A DNA stretch of 64,000 nt from Lutraria lutraria (lineage: Eukaryota > Mollusca > Bivalvia > Venerida > Mactridae). A model generated the notes under the pieces. It was not told the DNA's origin, did not search any database, and saw only the letters and a list, made by a program, of their open reading frames with translations. The stretch covers positions 45,389,909 to 45,453,908 of the forward strand of contig OZ026834.1 in assembly GCA_964023205.1 (NCBI GenBank). The letters run 5' to 3'. Position numbers and translations under genes: made by a program. Of the stretch, positions 24,101 to 35,906 are shown piece by piece (positions within the stretch are counted from its first letter, which is position 1; each line of letters opens with the position of its first letter).

Positions 24101-24275
24101 TCTCTTCTTTATTCTACTGTTTGTACTTATCATTCTTGGAGTATATGTCTTCTGTAGTCTACAACAATCTGACCGATGTCGAAACATTAAAGTTGTCATA
24201 CATGACACCGTGATTCAAGTAAAATATCTTTATTATCAACTGTGGTCAAGAGATGACAATAATAAGTACACTTAG
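18122..24275 (+). CDS. Consortin-like TPR membrane protein
   Basis: Ten coding exons: 18122-18326, 19195-19376, 19862-19892, 20544-20630, 20979-21084, 21501-21531, 22175-22283, 22672-22797, 23173-23241 and 24070-24275. All introns are GT-AG with consistent phases, giving 383 residues. Residues 1-80 are acidic and disordered. Residues 84-165 (FEEGLKHDKDGQKLDALKCY; IGDIYYGRDEYEKAISFIQA) and 208-246 (LYGDDHPLVKQTLDYFATVY) are TPR-like helices. Residues 286-302 are basic and hold KRVRF, a candidate PP1-docking RVxF motif. One membrane helix spans about 322-346, followed by a 37-residue end. This layout, with a cytoplasmic TPR-like body, a single C-terminal helix and a luminal tail of about 40 residues, matches consortin, the trans-Golgi receptor that sorts connexins; vertebrate consortin is about 725 residues. 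The gene structure is well supported; the consortin name is inference. Confidence 0.8.
18334..18506. mobile_element. Family 1 MITE abutting the exon 1 donor of the consortin-like gene
   Basis: The body is flanked by TA (18332-18333 and 18507-18508). It begins CAGTCAAAGTG and ends GGATTTACTG. Exon 1 ends at 18326 and the donor reads GTAAG-TACAGTC, so the element begins at donor position +6. Internal phrases ACATAATGTGGCCTTTAATG and TGGCCTTTATTCACAG match the copy at 42745-42921. Confidence 0.8.
19999..20270 (+). repeat. Dispersed repeat beginning ATGTCCCGCCATTTGAAATG
   Basis: It shares AAGAAATATTTCATGGATT, AAATCCAAACATTTT, ACAGGAGTTA and GACACATTTCTAG with 26218-26480. A fragment of the start recurs near 41640 (ATGCCCCGCCATTCAAAATC). 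Intronic in the consortin-like gene. Confidence 0.65.
23729..23965 (+). mobile_element. tRNA-derived SINE
   Basis: A-box-like TTGGTCAAGAAGTTATGG is followed by the B-box GTGGTTCGAATACC. The body ends CCTGGCTGTCTTGAGACACT, then AAATCCCAGATATAAA. It lies in the last intron of the consortin-like gene. Confidence 0.55.
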
Positions 24276-26217
24276 TTACAGCTGTATATAATATCTACAG
24301 ACATCATTTCGATATTAGCTCAATCAACTCTGCTTGATAAAAAACGCCTTTTGTTAGTCAAGGGAGGCAACTCTGTTATGTTATTCCTTATTTCTGAAAG
24401 AAGTTCTTTCCCTTACTTAAAATCTTGTAGTTGGGTCATTAACAGCAATCTCTTTTTTCTTTGGTGTGGGATGTACATGTACCATGTTAAATTAGATAAG
24501 GATGCATTTTATGATAATTGTAGTTATGTTTAATGAGCACCTTAATTACAGCTGTCATTTTTGACTGATATTAAATGTATAGTTATTGTATACATGATCT
24601 AAAAAAAAAGATAAATGGCTTCAGTTCTTTATATAGAAATATTTTTGCAATTTATTTATCCAACGTTGTTTTCTGCAGGTTAGAATGTTAGGAGAGCATT
24701 TTGTCAATTACGGAAAAATGGCAAAATCTGTTTTTCCTTGATTTACATGATATTTCTAAGTTTATATAATGTTTGTAAAGAGATAATTTATTCTCTTCAT
24801 GCTCAATGTTTTCTTTCACTTTAGGCTAGAATAAAATTTTTATTGGTTTCAAAATAGAGTAAAAATTGTTATGTTACTGGTTTCCCGACCAACCCTTTTT
24901 TATTGCATTAGCCATTCAGTTTCTAACACGAGATCCTAAGTGTGAAAATATGTTGAAAGGAATCAAGCATCTGAAATAAGAAATTAAAATATAAAAAAGT
25001 TTTGTATTCTACCTACCTTATTATTTTAGACAAGTTTCTGGAAACTCAACATTATTTTTTTCTGGTTCTGTGTACATTTGATATATTTTGGTTTCATGAT
25101 TTTCTGAAAATTGACATTGTTTAACATTGTTGCTGTTTGTATATCATGAACATGCTTCTGGGCTAGAGGTCGTAAAACAATGTGACCCTCTATATAATAC
25201 GGTTGCACTATAAATCCCAGACTATAATTATAAACTTGCTTTTTCAGCCGTCATTTTATTTCTCTTTTAATAAAAATACCATTTATCATATATATGTTTG
25301 ATGCTTAAAATCAACTTATGTACATGATAGCTAATAATTGAATTATTGAATTCACACAAAGTATGGTAGATTGAATAGATCCTTGTGTTATTAATTTCCT
25401 GCTTGTCATTTTTTATATACGTAAACAGATATACTTATCTCTGCAATATGATTCGTACATTTATAATTAGTTAATTAATGAACCATAAATCATTTATTGA
25501 TTGAACAATAATCATGTGAAAGAGAATTTTACTTGTATTAACCATGAGTAAAGTCATTTAGTTTAATGTTTAAGTACTGTGATATAATTGTTATTTGTTA
25601 GAAATGCTAGAAATGTATTTAAAGGAATGTTGTTTATTTATCATTATGACTGAAACTTTGTTTTTTTATTGTAAATTTTTCTTTGATTTTCGCTGACGTG
25701 ATTTTTATACTGTATAGTTGATAAACATGTATTTGTATTATATACAAGTATATGTGCATGCTACATTGAATAAATCATATTTTCGAGTCTTTTTTTAAAC
25801 TGAACGATAGTTCAACTTTCCATAGCCATCACTTACTTGGTGCACATGAACTTTTATGTGAGACTTAGTAGTCAGAGATATGGAAGAACTGTTAATATCA
25901 GCATTTACCCACCATTTCTGGAATACTGATGATAAAAGCATTATACCAAATACTTAAAAATGATCTAATGTCTCATATATATTGTATCAGCTTTTCTATA
26001 CTAGCTTTGTGTCATATTTATGTAATCAAGATTTAAGGCCAGACACCCATACCTGTGGTTATGGTTACCTAACTGACTATATTTGTGCTGACCCTTAAAG
26101 TTCCTCTCAGCAAAACCCAAAGTACACAAATATTTGGGGACAAATCATACTTTAAAAGAACAAAAGTTATATTTAGAATAAAAACAAGAAAAGAAACCAT
26201 TTACGGCATACTGTCAC
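24276..26217 (+). other. Probable 3' UTR and downstream flank, T-rich
   Basis: From the consortin-like stop the plus strand keeps a strong T excess with no reading frame. AATAAA-type signals occur, for example GAATAAATC near 25768. The true transcript end cannot be placed from sequence alone. Confidence 0.45.
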
Positions 26218-26480
26218 TATTTTTTATTCCTCCATCATTCGAAATGGTGGAAGGGCATGAAATGTTATCCTTGTCTGTCGATTTAAATTTTATGAGTGAT
26301 AACACAAGAAATATTTCATGGATTGGTTTCATATTTTATATGAAGGTGTATAATAATATAAAACAGGTCCAGTTCGATTTTCATTTAAATCCAAACATTT
26401 TCACAGGAGTTATGACCCTTTTTTGACTTAGCTCTCATCTGGGTCGTTTGTGTCATCTAGACACATTTCTAGTTTTATCT
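26218..26480 (+). repeat. Second copy of the 19999-20270 repeat
   Basis: It shares GAAATATTTCATGGATT, AAATCCAAACATTTTCACAG and GACACATTTCTAG with the intronic copy. The 113-codon frame over it is a by-product. Confidence 0.6.
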
Positions 26481-28631
26481 TGTAACCATATGCATGGCTA
26501 TGTTGTCTGGCCTAAACACACTTATTGCCTTTGTTTATTGTGGCTATGCAATATACTGGTTCAGGATTTATTTTGTACTCGTTATTTACTGGTGTAACAA
26601 CATTCATGTTGGTATTCTATGTTCTACCAAAGTCTTTAATGTATAATACATGCCTCAAGTGGTGGGAAGAAAATAGTATGAATGTGTGAATGGTATCATC
26701 AAGTGAGTTGAAAAATGTAAATACATGTTTCTGGAAAACTGTTACAAAGTTAATGATTATACATGTATAATATGATATATATTTTATATTGTGTAATATA
26801 TCTATTGGCACTTGGTATGATGATTGTCCTTGTGTACTAAAATGAGTGAAAATACATTTGTCTATTATTATGATATTTTTTTAGTTTGAAATAAGAAATG
26901 TGAGTTTTAAAAAATGTATTGTGGAAAAAACAGAAATTCTATTTTTAGACTAGTTTACTAGAAATATCTTGTCACTTATGACAATCAAGTATTGTTCTAA
27001 ATTTTCACAATGGGGAATTAAACAATATCATGTGATTCATGATAAAAACTAATTACTCTTAATTTAGATATTACATGTACATAATTTTTACACTCGTATC
27101 ATTTAAGTATTGTCAGTCTCTTGGTCCTGATAAATAATTCTGTTTATATTGACCCCTTATTGACAATAAAAGATGAGCATAGTTGAATAATCATTAATCG
27201 ATGTATTGTAGTTTTATTTAAATGAATTTGAAAAAGGAAAAGTAGGAAGTTTTTTTACTTTGATGTATAGTTTATGCTGAGCAATCAGTAATAGAAATGA
27301 GAGCTGGTATAAGTATTTAAATCTGTAAGGAGAATTAAGAATAGTTTCCAGTACTTGACTGGTATTGTTTCAGATTAAAAAATGAAATACTTTGTTTCTG
27401 GTAAACTGACTTACCATACTTTTTATTGCGACTGTAGACTTTTTATTAGGGTTGAGGAATGGTACATCCATGCTCATTTTTTTTACCTTTCCACAAATTT
27501 CAAGAACATTATAAAAAAATTCCCCTAGCTACCTTTTTTATGCGAGTAACACACATTTCTTCTTCTTTACAATTCATCCATTCTGATGGCCATGTAATAA
27601 TTGATGTCAATTTTTGACTGATTTTACATTAGTTACCACTGCAGCAATTTAAATGTATTTATGATGAATAATATGTTGATATTGTGTGTAATATAATGAT
27701 GACACAGAAAGCTGGTTCTTTCCTCTGTCGGATATTAGATTTAATTATATGCCTTTTTTTGTTTGTTCATGTTTTTTATTGAATACGCAGAATATAGAAA
27801 CCAGGTTGTATTTCATGTTAATGTACTCTTTTTCTGAAGAAAAAAATATACAAATCTTCTCAAAATTTAGAAAAGTATATGTTTGAATTTGAATTGAGTA
27901 CTGCAAAATCATCATTCTGTTAGCTATTGCAATTATCACTTGGTTTATTGTGTGTTTAAAATCATTGCATAAATTATTCCTGATTATTTTTACCCAGTTT
28001 ATGATATACTGTACAACTCCTGAAGACCCAACCCCATCCAAACTGGGTCAAATTCCGTGTTTTTTTAGAATTCCAGTTTTCAGAGAACTTTAGATAAATA
28101 ACATAAAAATTGGGAAAAGAAAATCGTCTGATTTTTGGGGAATTCCGTTTTCAGGTTTGTTTCTGTACATGTATTTGGCTTATAAGCAGCCTGCAGGTGA
28201 GAGACACTGGTAGCTTATAAAATATAGCCAGTAATGTTGTCAAAATTTATTGTAACACATTGTATAGTGCGTAACCAAAGCAAACTTTCACTGACATATG
28301 TCTCAAAGATTACTGAGTTAGATTTCATACATTAATCATATACAATGAGTGCCAAACAAGCTATTATAGGAAAAATACATTAATTTTGTCTATCATTATT
28401 GAAGAAAATAAAACAATAAAGATTATTTATTGCTATTTGTTAATGCATACTTTTATAAGAAATGTTAGTTGGTAGCTTTCATAATAATTAAGTGACATAG
28501 ATTGTTTTAAATGATAATTATGATACATATTTCAAAGTCTATTTGTTTTTGTCTAAAATTCATGTTAAAATTTTATCGTTGATTTAGTATTTTTCTTCCA
28601 CACTTGTCTCCAACTATTAGTAATCATTAGC
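26481..28631. other. T-rich non-coding DNA
   Basis: No gene or clear repeat is seen. Composition continues the plus-strand T excess of the region downstream of the consortin-like gene. Short frames on both strands have no domain. Confidence 0.4.
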
Positions 28632-28780
28632 CCCTTATTACTGTAGATTTGAATCCCTCCCGGGAAGAGACATATTTCACTTGTGAGGAAGCTGTCCCGC
28701 TAGCTAACGGGAGGACATTTGTTCTATCTATCTGTACCCTAGCAGTCTTCAAGCATAGTAAAATCAGAAAAGTCCCTAAA
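28632..28780 (+). mobile_element. Partial SINE-like element
   Basis: It contains a B-box-like ATTTGAATCCCTCCCGGGAA followed by CATATTTCACTTGTGAGGAA and GCTAGCTAACGGGAGGA. The head with an A box is missing. From 28781 to 29307 no feature is seen. Confidence 0.4.
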
Positions 28781-29307
28781 TGACCTTAGCTGCTGGTACA
28801 ATTGGTGAAAATAACAATTTGTCTAATTTTACTTGTCTATACTTTCTTTTGTACTGAATTATGTCTTTATATGAAAGTCAGTTTCTCAAAAATAGGAAAA
28901 TATAGTATAAAAAACACTTATTAAATAGCATTATTATAATGTTTTTGACTTTTTTGACATATTAGTTGTTTTTGATAAAAACATCTTAAAATCTGAGATG
29001 AAATATGTTTGCACTTCTTATGTTTAGAAGAACTGAATTAAAGAGTTGATTGCGTTGAAAGTATAAATCTTAAGTATTGGCAATTTGAATTGTCATAGTA
29101 TTTCAATGTTTTTATTTACTTCTTCATGTATTTGTTTGTTTTATACATGTTAGGTTATGAGAAATAACTATGCAGTATTTTTATATTCCTTTAATGTAGT
29201 GAGTAGTAATAGAACAAAAATGTCCGTCCTCAATACTAACAATGCCTTTAACAATGATAAACCAGTTCTATGTTCTCTATGCAATGTTTCAGAGATTTTC
29301 TGATGTG

Positions 29308-29483
29308 CAGTGCAACCTCTCCAAAGTAACATACTTTGGAAGTAGCAAATTTAAGTTGTTGTAGAGAGGTTCTTGCTCTAGAGAGGTCAAATTAATAGTT
29401 AAATTGTACAGTGGGAAAAAATGATGCTGTTGTTAAAGGGAGGTTGTTGCACATTGCAGGGCTGCTCATGAGAGGTTGTACTG
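29308..29483. mobile_element. Family 2 MITE, complete
   Basis: It begins CAGTGCAACCTCTCC and ends GAGAGGTTGTACTG followed by TA. Internal phrases are TTGTTGTAGAGAGGTTCTTG and AGGGAGGTTGTTGCACATTG. From 29484 to 30510 there is T-rich non-coding DNA with no feature. Confidence 0.7.
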
Positions 29484-30510
29484 TATTATTAACGAAAAGA
29501 TTCGGAGTGAAAATACATGACAGAGAATGTTCTATCATTTAAATACAGTTTGTAATAAAATGCGAGTAGTTTTGGATGCATAATATTTTCATGTTGTGAA
29601 AATCAATTTAATGCAATTATATGAATGTAACTTATATCAGACTTGCCATATGATGTTTACAGTTTAGCTATGTTTATTTAGCAGGAATATAATTATGATG
29701 AATATACTATAAGTATGATATACAGGCACCAAAATTATTTCTAGATGGGTAATGGATACCAAATATTGACATTGATGAAGTCTAAGCCCCGGGGTTATAA
29801 AACTTGAGAACAATCTCTGAGCTCATCTCTCCATTCCATTCTCAAAGTATTATGGTTGAAAAAATAAAGCTGATTAATGTTTAAATACATATTCAGATCA
29901 ATTATACTCTAAGGCTAATGTATAAATAATATCATTATTGTTTGATCAAAATTAACCTTGGAACATTAAAAGACAAGTTTGGGATTTGAGATTGAAGACA
30001 AATCTCAAGTTTTATAACCTCGGGACTAGGTTCATATTCAGTATTTGTAATTGTTGATGACATGGTTTTATTAATGTGTCATGACAAAAGTATAAAAAAT
30101 TATTTTACCATGAGTCACCATTATTATTTGTCACTTTTGGCTGTAAAGCACAATTTGCTTATCAGCCACATGAAACTCAGCAAGTTGTCTGTTCAAATTG
30201 ACTCAATGGTGATAAGACAATCTAAGATTATATAATTTTTTGTCAGAAGTTTAGAATTTATATTACAAATTGGAATACTATTGTTGCCATAGTAATGTAT
30301 ATTTATTACATACTTGTTTGTATTTTATTGATATGAACTTTTATAAAAATGTACATGAGCAATTCTTTGAAACCATCTATACTACTAATAAAAATATTGA
30401 CTGTACCGGGGTATTTGTCAAATAAAAACACTTCTTTTAAGACTTTTTTATGTGTTTTTTATGGCCCCTACTGATATGAAGATTGACATTCTATTCATGT
30501 ACAGACTGTG

Positions 30511-30796
30511 AGCCATCTGGTCAGCTTAGTGGTTAGAGTGATTGGTCTTCTGACCAAAAGGTTGTTAGTTCGAACCTCTGGCGAGGCTCACACTATCGGT
30601 GACAAATTGGACTGAAGATATTACATCCTATGTTAAATTGTCCCCCACCTCTGAAATATGTGGGGTAGCTTGGCAGAAGCATGCATATAGAATGTGGTTA
30701 GAACTGGTTGAGGACTAAATGAAATCCAGGGAAACCATTTAGGATAACTGCCCGCCATGATATAACTGAAATTTTAGAAAATGGTGTTAAACCTGA
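30511..30796 (+). mobile_element. tRNA-derived SINE, near full length
   Basis: The head has CTGGTCAGCTTAGTGGTTAG (A box) and TTAGTTCGAACCTCTGG (B box). The body ends with AACTGCCCGCCATGATATAA and ACTGAAATTTTAGAAAATGG, related to the tail fragments at 8820 and 43785. Confidence 0.65.
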
Positions 30797-30933
30797 TGAA
30801 ATAGATAAAGAACAGTCTATGTATCACCTGGATCTCCAGCTTGATAAATCCTTAAATACACGACAACAAATACACGACAACAAACACCAGGTTTTCATTT
30901 CTTGTTGTGAATAATGAAATAAATAACTTAAAA

Positions 30934-31528
30934 CCACTGGTGTAGCTTCCTATAGGCACGTTCCTACACTTTCTAACAAAAAAATAATAATGCGAAAAAA
31001 CCCATCAGAGACATTAATTTTATGTGTTCGGAATATTCAGTTACATTAGACGCAGTTTCTCACTAAAATGAATCATTTTACAGCCGTATATATACTTCTA
31101 CTTAAGTAATATTCTTCGTGGACAAACATTCCATGGTCTTGTCCATATTCCTGTTCAAATTCAAAATCTGAAATTCAATGTTTTTTTTGTTTGTATAGCC
31201 TATGTAAGTATTTCTCTATATAAATATGCATTTAATAATTATCATCCTAAGACAAAGAATATAAGAAATATTGAAGAAATTATTTTCAGATTACTGGGAA
31301 TTTTGCACCAAATTACCATACCACTACGTTCAAATTATCTCCCTTATTAAAAATCCCTAAATCTACCTGGGAAAACTTGCAAGATTTTCATATTAAAATA
31401 TGTTAGGCTGTAGCACACTGGATTATGCTGCAGAATGAGTCGAATCTCCGGCAATCTACTGTGAAAAGATTCCCCGGACCCCCTTGGATAGGTGCCTACA
31501 CATTTTCATAGGGCAAGCTACGCCCCTG
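30934..31528. mobile_element. Fold-back element, copy 2 (both ends)
   Basis: The left end CACTGGTGTAGCTTCCTATA and the right end TAGGGCAAGCTACGCCCCTG form imperfect inverted repeats. The left arm (31020-31145) is the reverse complement of 4210-4360, and the core (31155-31345) matches 3818-4010. The right part (31360-31528) matches 32690-32833. It has hAT-like termini and no coding capacity. Confidence 0.6.
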
Positions 31529-32189
31529 AGAACGACAGTTTTGTAAATCCATTTTGGTTAACTCGTAGTGAATGAATGTTTTACTAGTTTTCATGGTTTG
31601 AAGTCCCCTGATGGTAGAAAATAGGAAAGACTGGATTTTAAACCCGCAGGGATCGACCTCGTCGCTAGACGGATTGGGCGTTATATTGTAAACTTGTACA
31701 CTATTTGAAGGCACACATCATTTATATAGACTGTTTTAAAATCACGAATCAGGTACTATTTACAAAGTTAAAATATCACGCACAGAATATCACCGACCAA
31801 AATATGCATCCGTCAACATATGGCCGAATTCTAGAGGGAAATATCCTCATAACGGCGTCAATAATCGTGTCCTCTAATATAAAATCATATCAAATAATCA
31901 CCTTTTTAATCATCAAAAGCCATAATTGCTTTCAATTAGCTAATGTGATTTAATTGCATGTACATGTAAATTTTTATAATTTTGTTTAGCTGATCGACTG
32001 TCTGGCTTTTTCTACGGCATCACATTCACGAGTGTACCTTCAATTTTACAGTCTCAAATGATCCAGCGTAATTGTTCTTCGGCAAGATTTTCGAAGAAAA
32101 AAAAAGAGAAAATTATTTAAGATAAATGACGTTCCATCTATAAATAAAAATAAATACCGTCGATTGAATGACGTACATCGTAATTAGTT
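31529..32189. other. Unique non-coding DNA between two fold-back copies
   Basis: No gene or repeat is recognised. The short frames on either strand (60-82 codons) carry no domain. Confidence 0.35.
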
Positions 32190-32833
32190 TCAAATTCAAA
32201 TTCTGAAATTCGATATTTTTTCTGTTTGTATAGCCTATGTAAGTATTTCTCTATATAAATATGCATTTAATATCATCCTAAGACAAAGAATATAAGAAAT
32301 ATTGAAGAAATTATTTTCAGAATACGGAGAATTTTGCACCAAATTACCATACCACTACGTTCAAATTATCTCCCTTATTAAAAACCACAAAATGTGATTC
32401 TGACATTATTTTTCTGTTTTTCTGCCCCAAACCATTAATTTATTATCCTTACTAATATCCCTATCTAAGAGTCAAACATTTATTTAACTGATTATAATCA
32501 CAAAAACGATATTATGTAAAAATGTGTCCGAGGACCGTGGGAAAATTTATTTTGGATTCAAAAGTCAGTTCGAGTTGTTTCCCTTAGATATTAAGGTAAT
32601 AAGGGCATATGGGCAAGAATGACCTTTGAATGCAAATCTTACTAAATGTTTGCAACTTTCGTGGAAAATGACTGAAAACAAACTCAAAATGAATAAAGGA
32701 AAAATATCAGGGAAAAACTGCAAGATCTTAATATAAAATAATTATGTTAGGCTATAGCACACATGATTATACCGCCGGACCTCATTAGATAGGGCCTAGA
32801 TATTATTATAGGGCAAGCTACGCCACTGGATGC
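32190..32833 (+). mobile_element. Fold-back element, copy 3 (left end missing)
   Basis: Positions 32190-32600 closely match 3818-4218 (for example CACCAAATTACCATACCACT and ACGTTCAAATTATCTCCC), and 32690-32833 matches the right part of copy 2, ending GGGCAAGCTACGCCACTG. From 32834 to 33590 there is unique sequence with no gene. Confidence 0.6.
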
Positions 32834-33590
32834 GTCCGACTATGGGAATACATATATTTGTAGCAAACCCACCGTCAGAAAATATATCAAATACATGTGG
32901 TAGCTCGCGCAAATGTTAAAACACCGACGCAAAAGTATTTGTTCAATGTTAATTTCCCGACACACAATAATTAACCGACATTTCTCTCAACGTATCAATG
33001 GGCTTTCTGCACGTTATATTGCTTTTGAAACACGCATTCATTGAAACAAAATGCAACTAAATCATATGGGAATATTGTCAGGAGCGTATGCATTCTGTCA
33101 GCCTACCTGAGTGAAAAGCGCCAATAAGCTTAATCGCTCCGACCCCAACCTTTTTCTAAACTGCAGTAATAACAGTTTCTCTATTGAAATTCTAACATCA
33201 AACGAGTGTAAAATGAATGTAGTAATGTTATCAGGACCGTAAGACAATGTATTTGTATCCCCTCAAGTCTTAGATTAATCCCAATCGCTCTCATACATTT
33301 ATTGGTGGCATTGAAACTCATTAAAATAATTCCAGGACTCTAGACTGTCGTATTTCTGCCGTGTCAGCCAGCCAGCGAGGCATTTATCATTCTATCATTG
33401 AAGTAGAGAGAAAATAAAACAGTGATTGTATCTAATTTATAATCAAGAGCAACTTTCGAATCCAATAAACGTCGCGGCAACGTTCAGAAATTGCGTTAAA
33501 TTCAATCAAAACTACTTAGAAATTAATTGCACATAACCAAGATCACTTATACAAACCCCATTTTCCTTATTTCCTGTCTAATTGAATTTA

Positions 33591-33664
33591 TTTGGCGGGA
33601 AGCGGCGCGAGCTGGCGCGAAACTTGTCACAAAATCGCATTCTAATTATCTCATCTCGCGCCAT
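33591..33664. promoter_or_regulatory. Cluster of E2F-type motifs in a GC-richer island
   Basis: TTTGGCGGGAA (33591-33601), GGCGCGAAA (33614-33622) and, on the minus strand, TGGCGCGAGA (about 33664-33655) match the E2F/DP consensus TTTSSCGC closely. The surrounding 150 bp are CpG-richer than the flanks. No gene start is identified beside it. Confidence 0.3.
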
Positions 33665-34121
33665 TACATTTAATACTAGATGACATATTAGCTATCCGGG
33701 AAAGGGAAATGAGCTAACTGAACACGGCTCTATTTGTAACACAACTAATGACGTGCCGAATAAACCGTATTAGCAGCAAATTTGTTATTTCGGTTTAATA
33801 GTGATATTTTCAGGAAGTGGACGTTTTGGAGACATATTGAAAAATAGGATCTGACGGAACTAACTCGAAGAGAAATGAACGGATATGATGTATCGATATT
33901 TTCTGGTTCCCAGTTTACTGTTTTAAACAACGGGTCCTATTCTTCCTGGTTGCCGATTAGATCGTACTTGAGCACAACCGTCTGAGGATAAATCGCGGAC
34001 ACGAAATCAGTTTATATACAAATCTTATTTTTGAGACAAAAGTCATACCATTTGATAATTAGAAACCATTAGGCCAAATCTTTCCGGGAAATGCTTCGAA
34101 CGCATGTTTGTATCAATGTAA

Positions 34122-34360
34122 ACAAGAAGTGTTTGTGAAACCTGGCTGCCACCGAAAGGCCAACTGTGGCCTTGACATTTGTCATACTGACATCGACATC
34201 TACATGTGATGGTCACACTCCCAACTAAATCTGAGGAGCTTAAGCCCAATTATTCTCTAGTTTTTTGTCGGAAAAGGTTTGGCTACGGACGGACCTATCG
34301 ACACTAGGATTATACAAATCAACATAACCCCTTTTCTTCGAAAGGGTCCATAACAATTTA
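34122..34360 (+). repeat. Internally deleted copy of the 12797-13255 repeat
   Basis: It begins AACAAGAAGTGTTTGTGAAA and ends CTTCGAAAGGGTCCATAACA, as in the longer copy, but holds only one of the two internal blocks (CATCTACATGTGATGGTCAC, AATCTGAGGAGC). Confidence 0.6.
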
Positions 34361-35439
34361 TTTAACGTATCTTCGTGTTGTGTCGTTATTATTCTGAGAT
34401 AGAATACATTTAAACTTTTCATTATGTTAATTTTAACCAGTGTAAGTATAAACTTGATACCATAATGCATACATTCATTGTGGCGTGATGTCACGTTAAA
34501 AAACATTCAGTTCAGTGCAAATCAATATACATGTATGTATTACGTAAACTTGATTTATTCAAACATCTAGGATACGTTATGTAAAACACAATATACAATC
34601 ACGTGTCCTTAAACGAGGATTTGATTCATTTACTATATATATCGAGAGTTTCAATTAAATTACATTTTGTACGATGTTAACTAGAGGGGTGATGTTATTC
34701 AATTTGAGCTTCACTTTATTAAAATGATTATATATGTACATTTGTTTATAAATAGCTCCTAGTGGCGTATACGTAATACATACAAATGTAATACAATCAA
34801 AATAAATCATACATTGTCAGTGCATACTTGGTTATCAGTTATACATAATCATATACATATAAATTATATGGAAAATGTTCTTTGTACACTTTACAATGCC
34901 AGTTGGAAGGAAATTACAAAGAAACGAACAAACATCAATGGTATAAATATGTACTATGGGACTGTGTTGACATGTATTAAGTCACCGGGGTACATCTGAA
35001 TATTCGTACTCATTTATAATGGAATTACTTATAGATACCCATGAGTTATTACAATTATCATGCAACTATAAATATGAATAAAATGCAGTTTTTGTAACAC
35101 CACCTAAATATTAAGAAAGGTTTTTAGTCACAAATGTGTTCTGATCATCAAGTTTATAGTAGGCCTACATGTCCCCTAAATCTACCGAATAATGAAATGC
35201 TCTTCGCCATCCTGTCAATGACAAACAACACATTAATAAGTTAAGACAGACTGATTGACTAAATATCGAGTTGGTCAACTTACAAGTCAGAGAGAAAAAC
35301 CTGATTTGATTACCATAATCAAGTATGATTAAAGAATCGATTAACTGTACAGAAGATTAGCAAATCAAACACGAACAGTTCAGTGATGTAGGAATTGTGT
35401 TCGTTTGTTTTTATTCTTTATAAAAATGGGTTAGTTCAC
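34361..35439. other. Non-coding DNA
   Basis: AT-rich sequence with no recognisable gene, RNA or repeat. Confidence 0.35.
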
Positions 35440-35906
35440 TTTACCGGTGACCGGTGTCAAAAACCAGTGCCCGGTGTTGCCTAACATTGTCCGGTGTTAA
35501 TGATCAGTGACTGGAGTTACCAAGCAGTGTTCGGTTTTAGATACCAATGTACGATCACAGGTGGCTGTATCAGAGTTTGGTTCACCAAAAAAATCCCGTC
35601 ACTGAGCTTATATATACTATCAAGGTAAAAAGCTTACTATAGTAATATAAGCTCAGTGACGGGATTTTGTGTGTGTGTGGCCCGAACACTGATACAGCCA
35701 CCTGTGTGTACGATGTGAATAACCATTGTCCGGTGTTAATTATATCATTGTCGGGTGTTTATCACCAATGTCCGGAACATATTTAAGCAGTGTGTTGTTA
35801 CTTACAAGTGTCCGGTGTTACCAACCAGTGTCCGGGGTTAATTTCCACTGTCTGGTGGACGGTGTCAATTATCAATAATAAGTGTAACCGGCCATTGTCC
35901 GGTGAT
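35440..35906 (+). repeat. Tandem array of a roughly 20-bp CCGGTGTTA unit
   Basis: Diverged copies of a phrase like CAGTGTCCGGTGTTACCAAC repeat on both sides of an inserted MITE. Copies are clear at 35455-35550 and 35720-35905. Confidence 0.75.
35556..35706. mobile_element. 151-bp hAT-type MITE with perfect 8-bp duplication
   Basis: The element is flanked by TGTACGAT on both sides (35548-35555 and 35707-35714). The ends are CACAGGTGGCTGTATCAG and its exact reverse complement. The inverted repeats extend, with a small indel, through AATCCCGTCACTGAGCTTAT to about 65 bp per arm. An 8-bp duplication is the mark of hAT transposition. The intact duplication and near-perfect arms suggest recent insertion. 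Confidence 0.88.
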
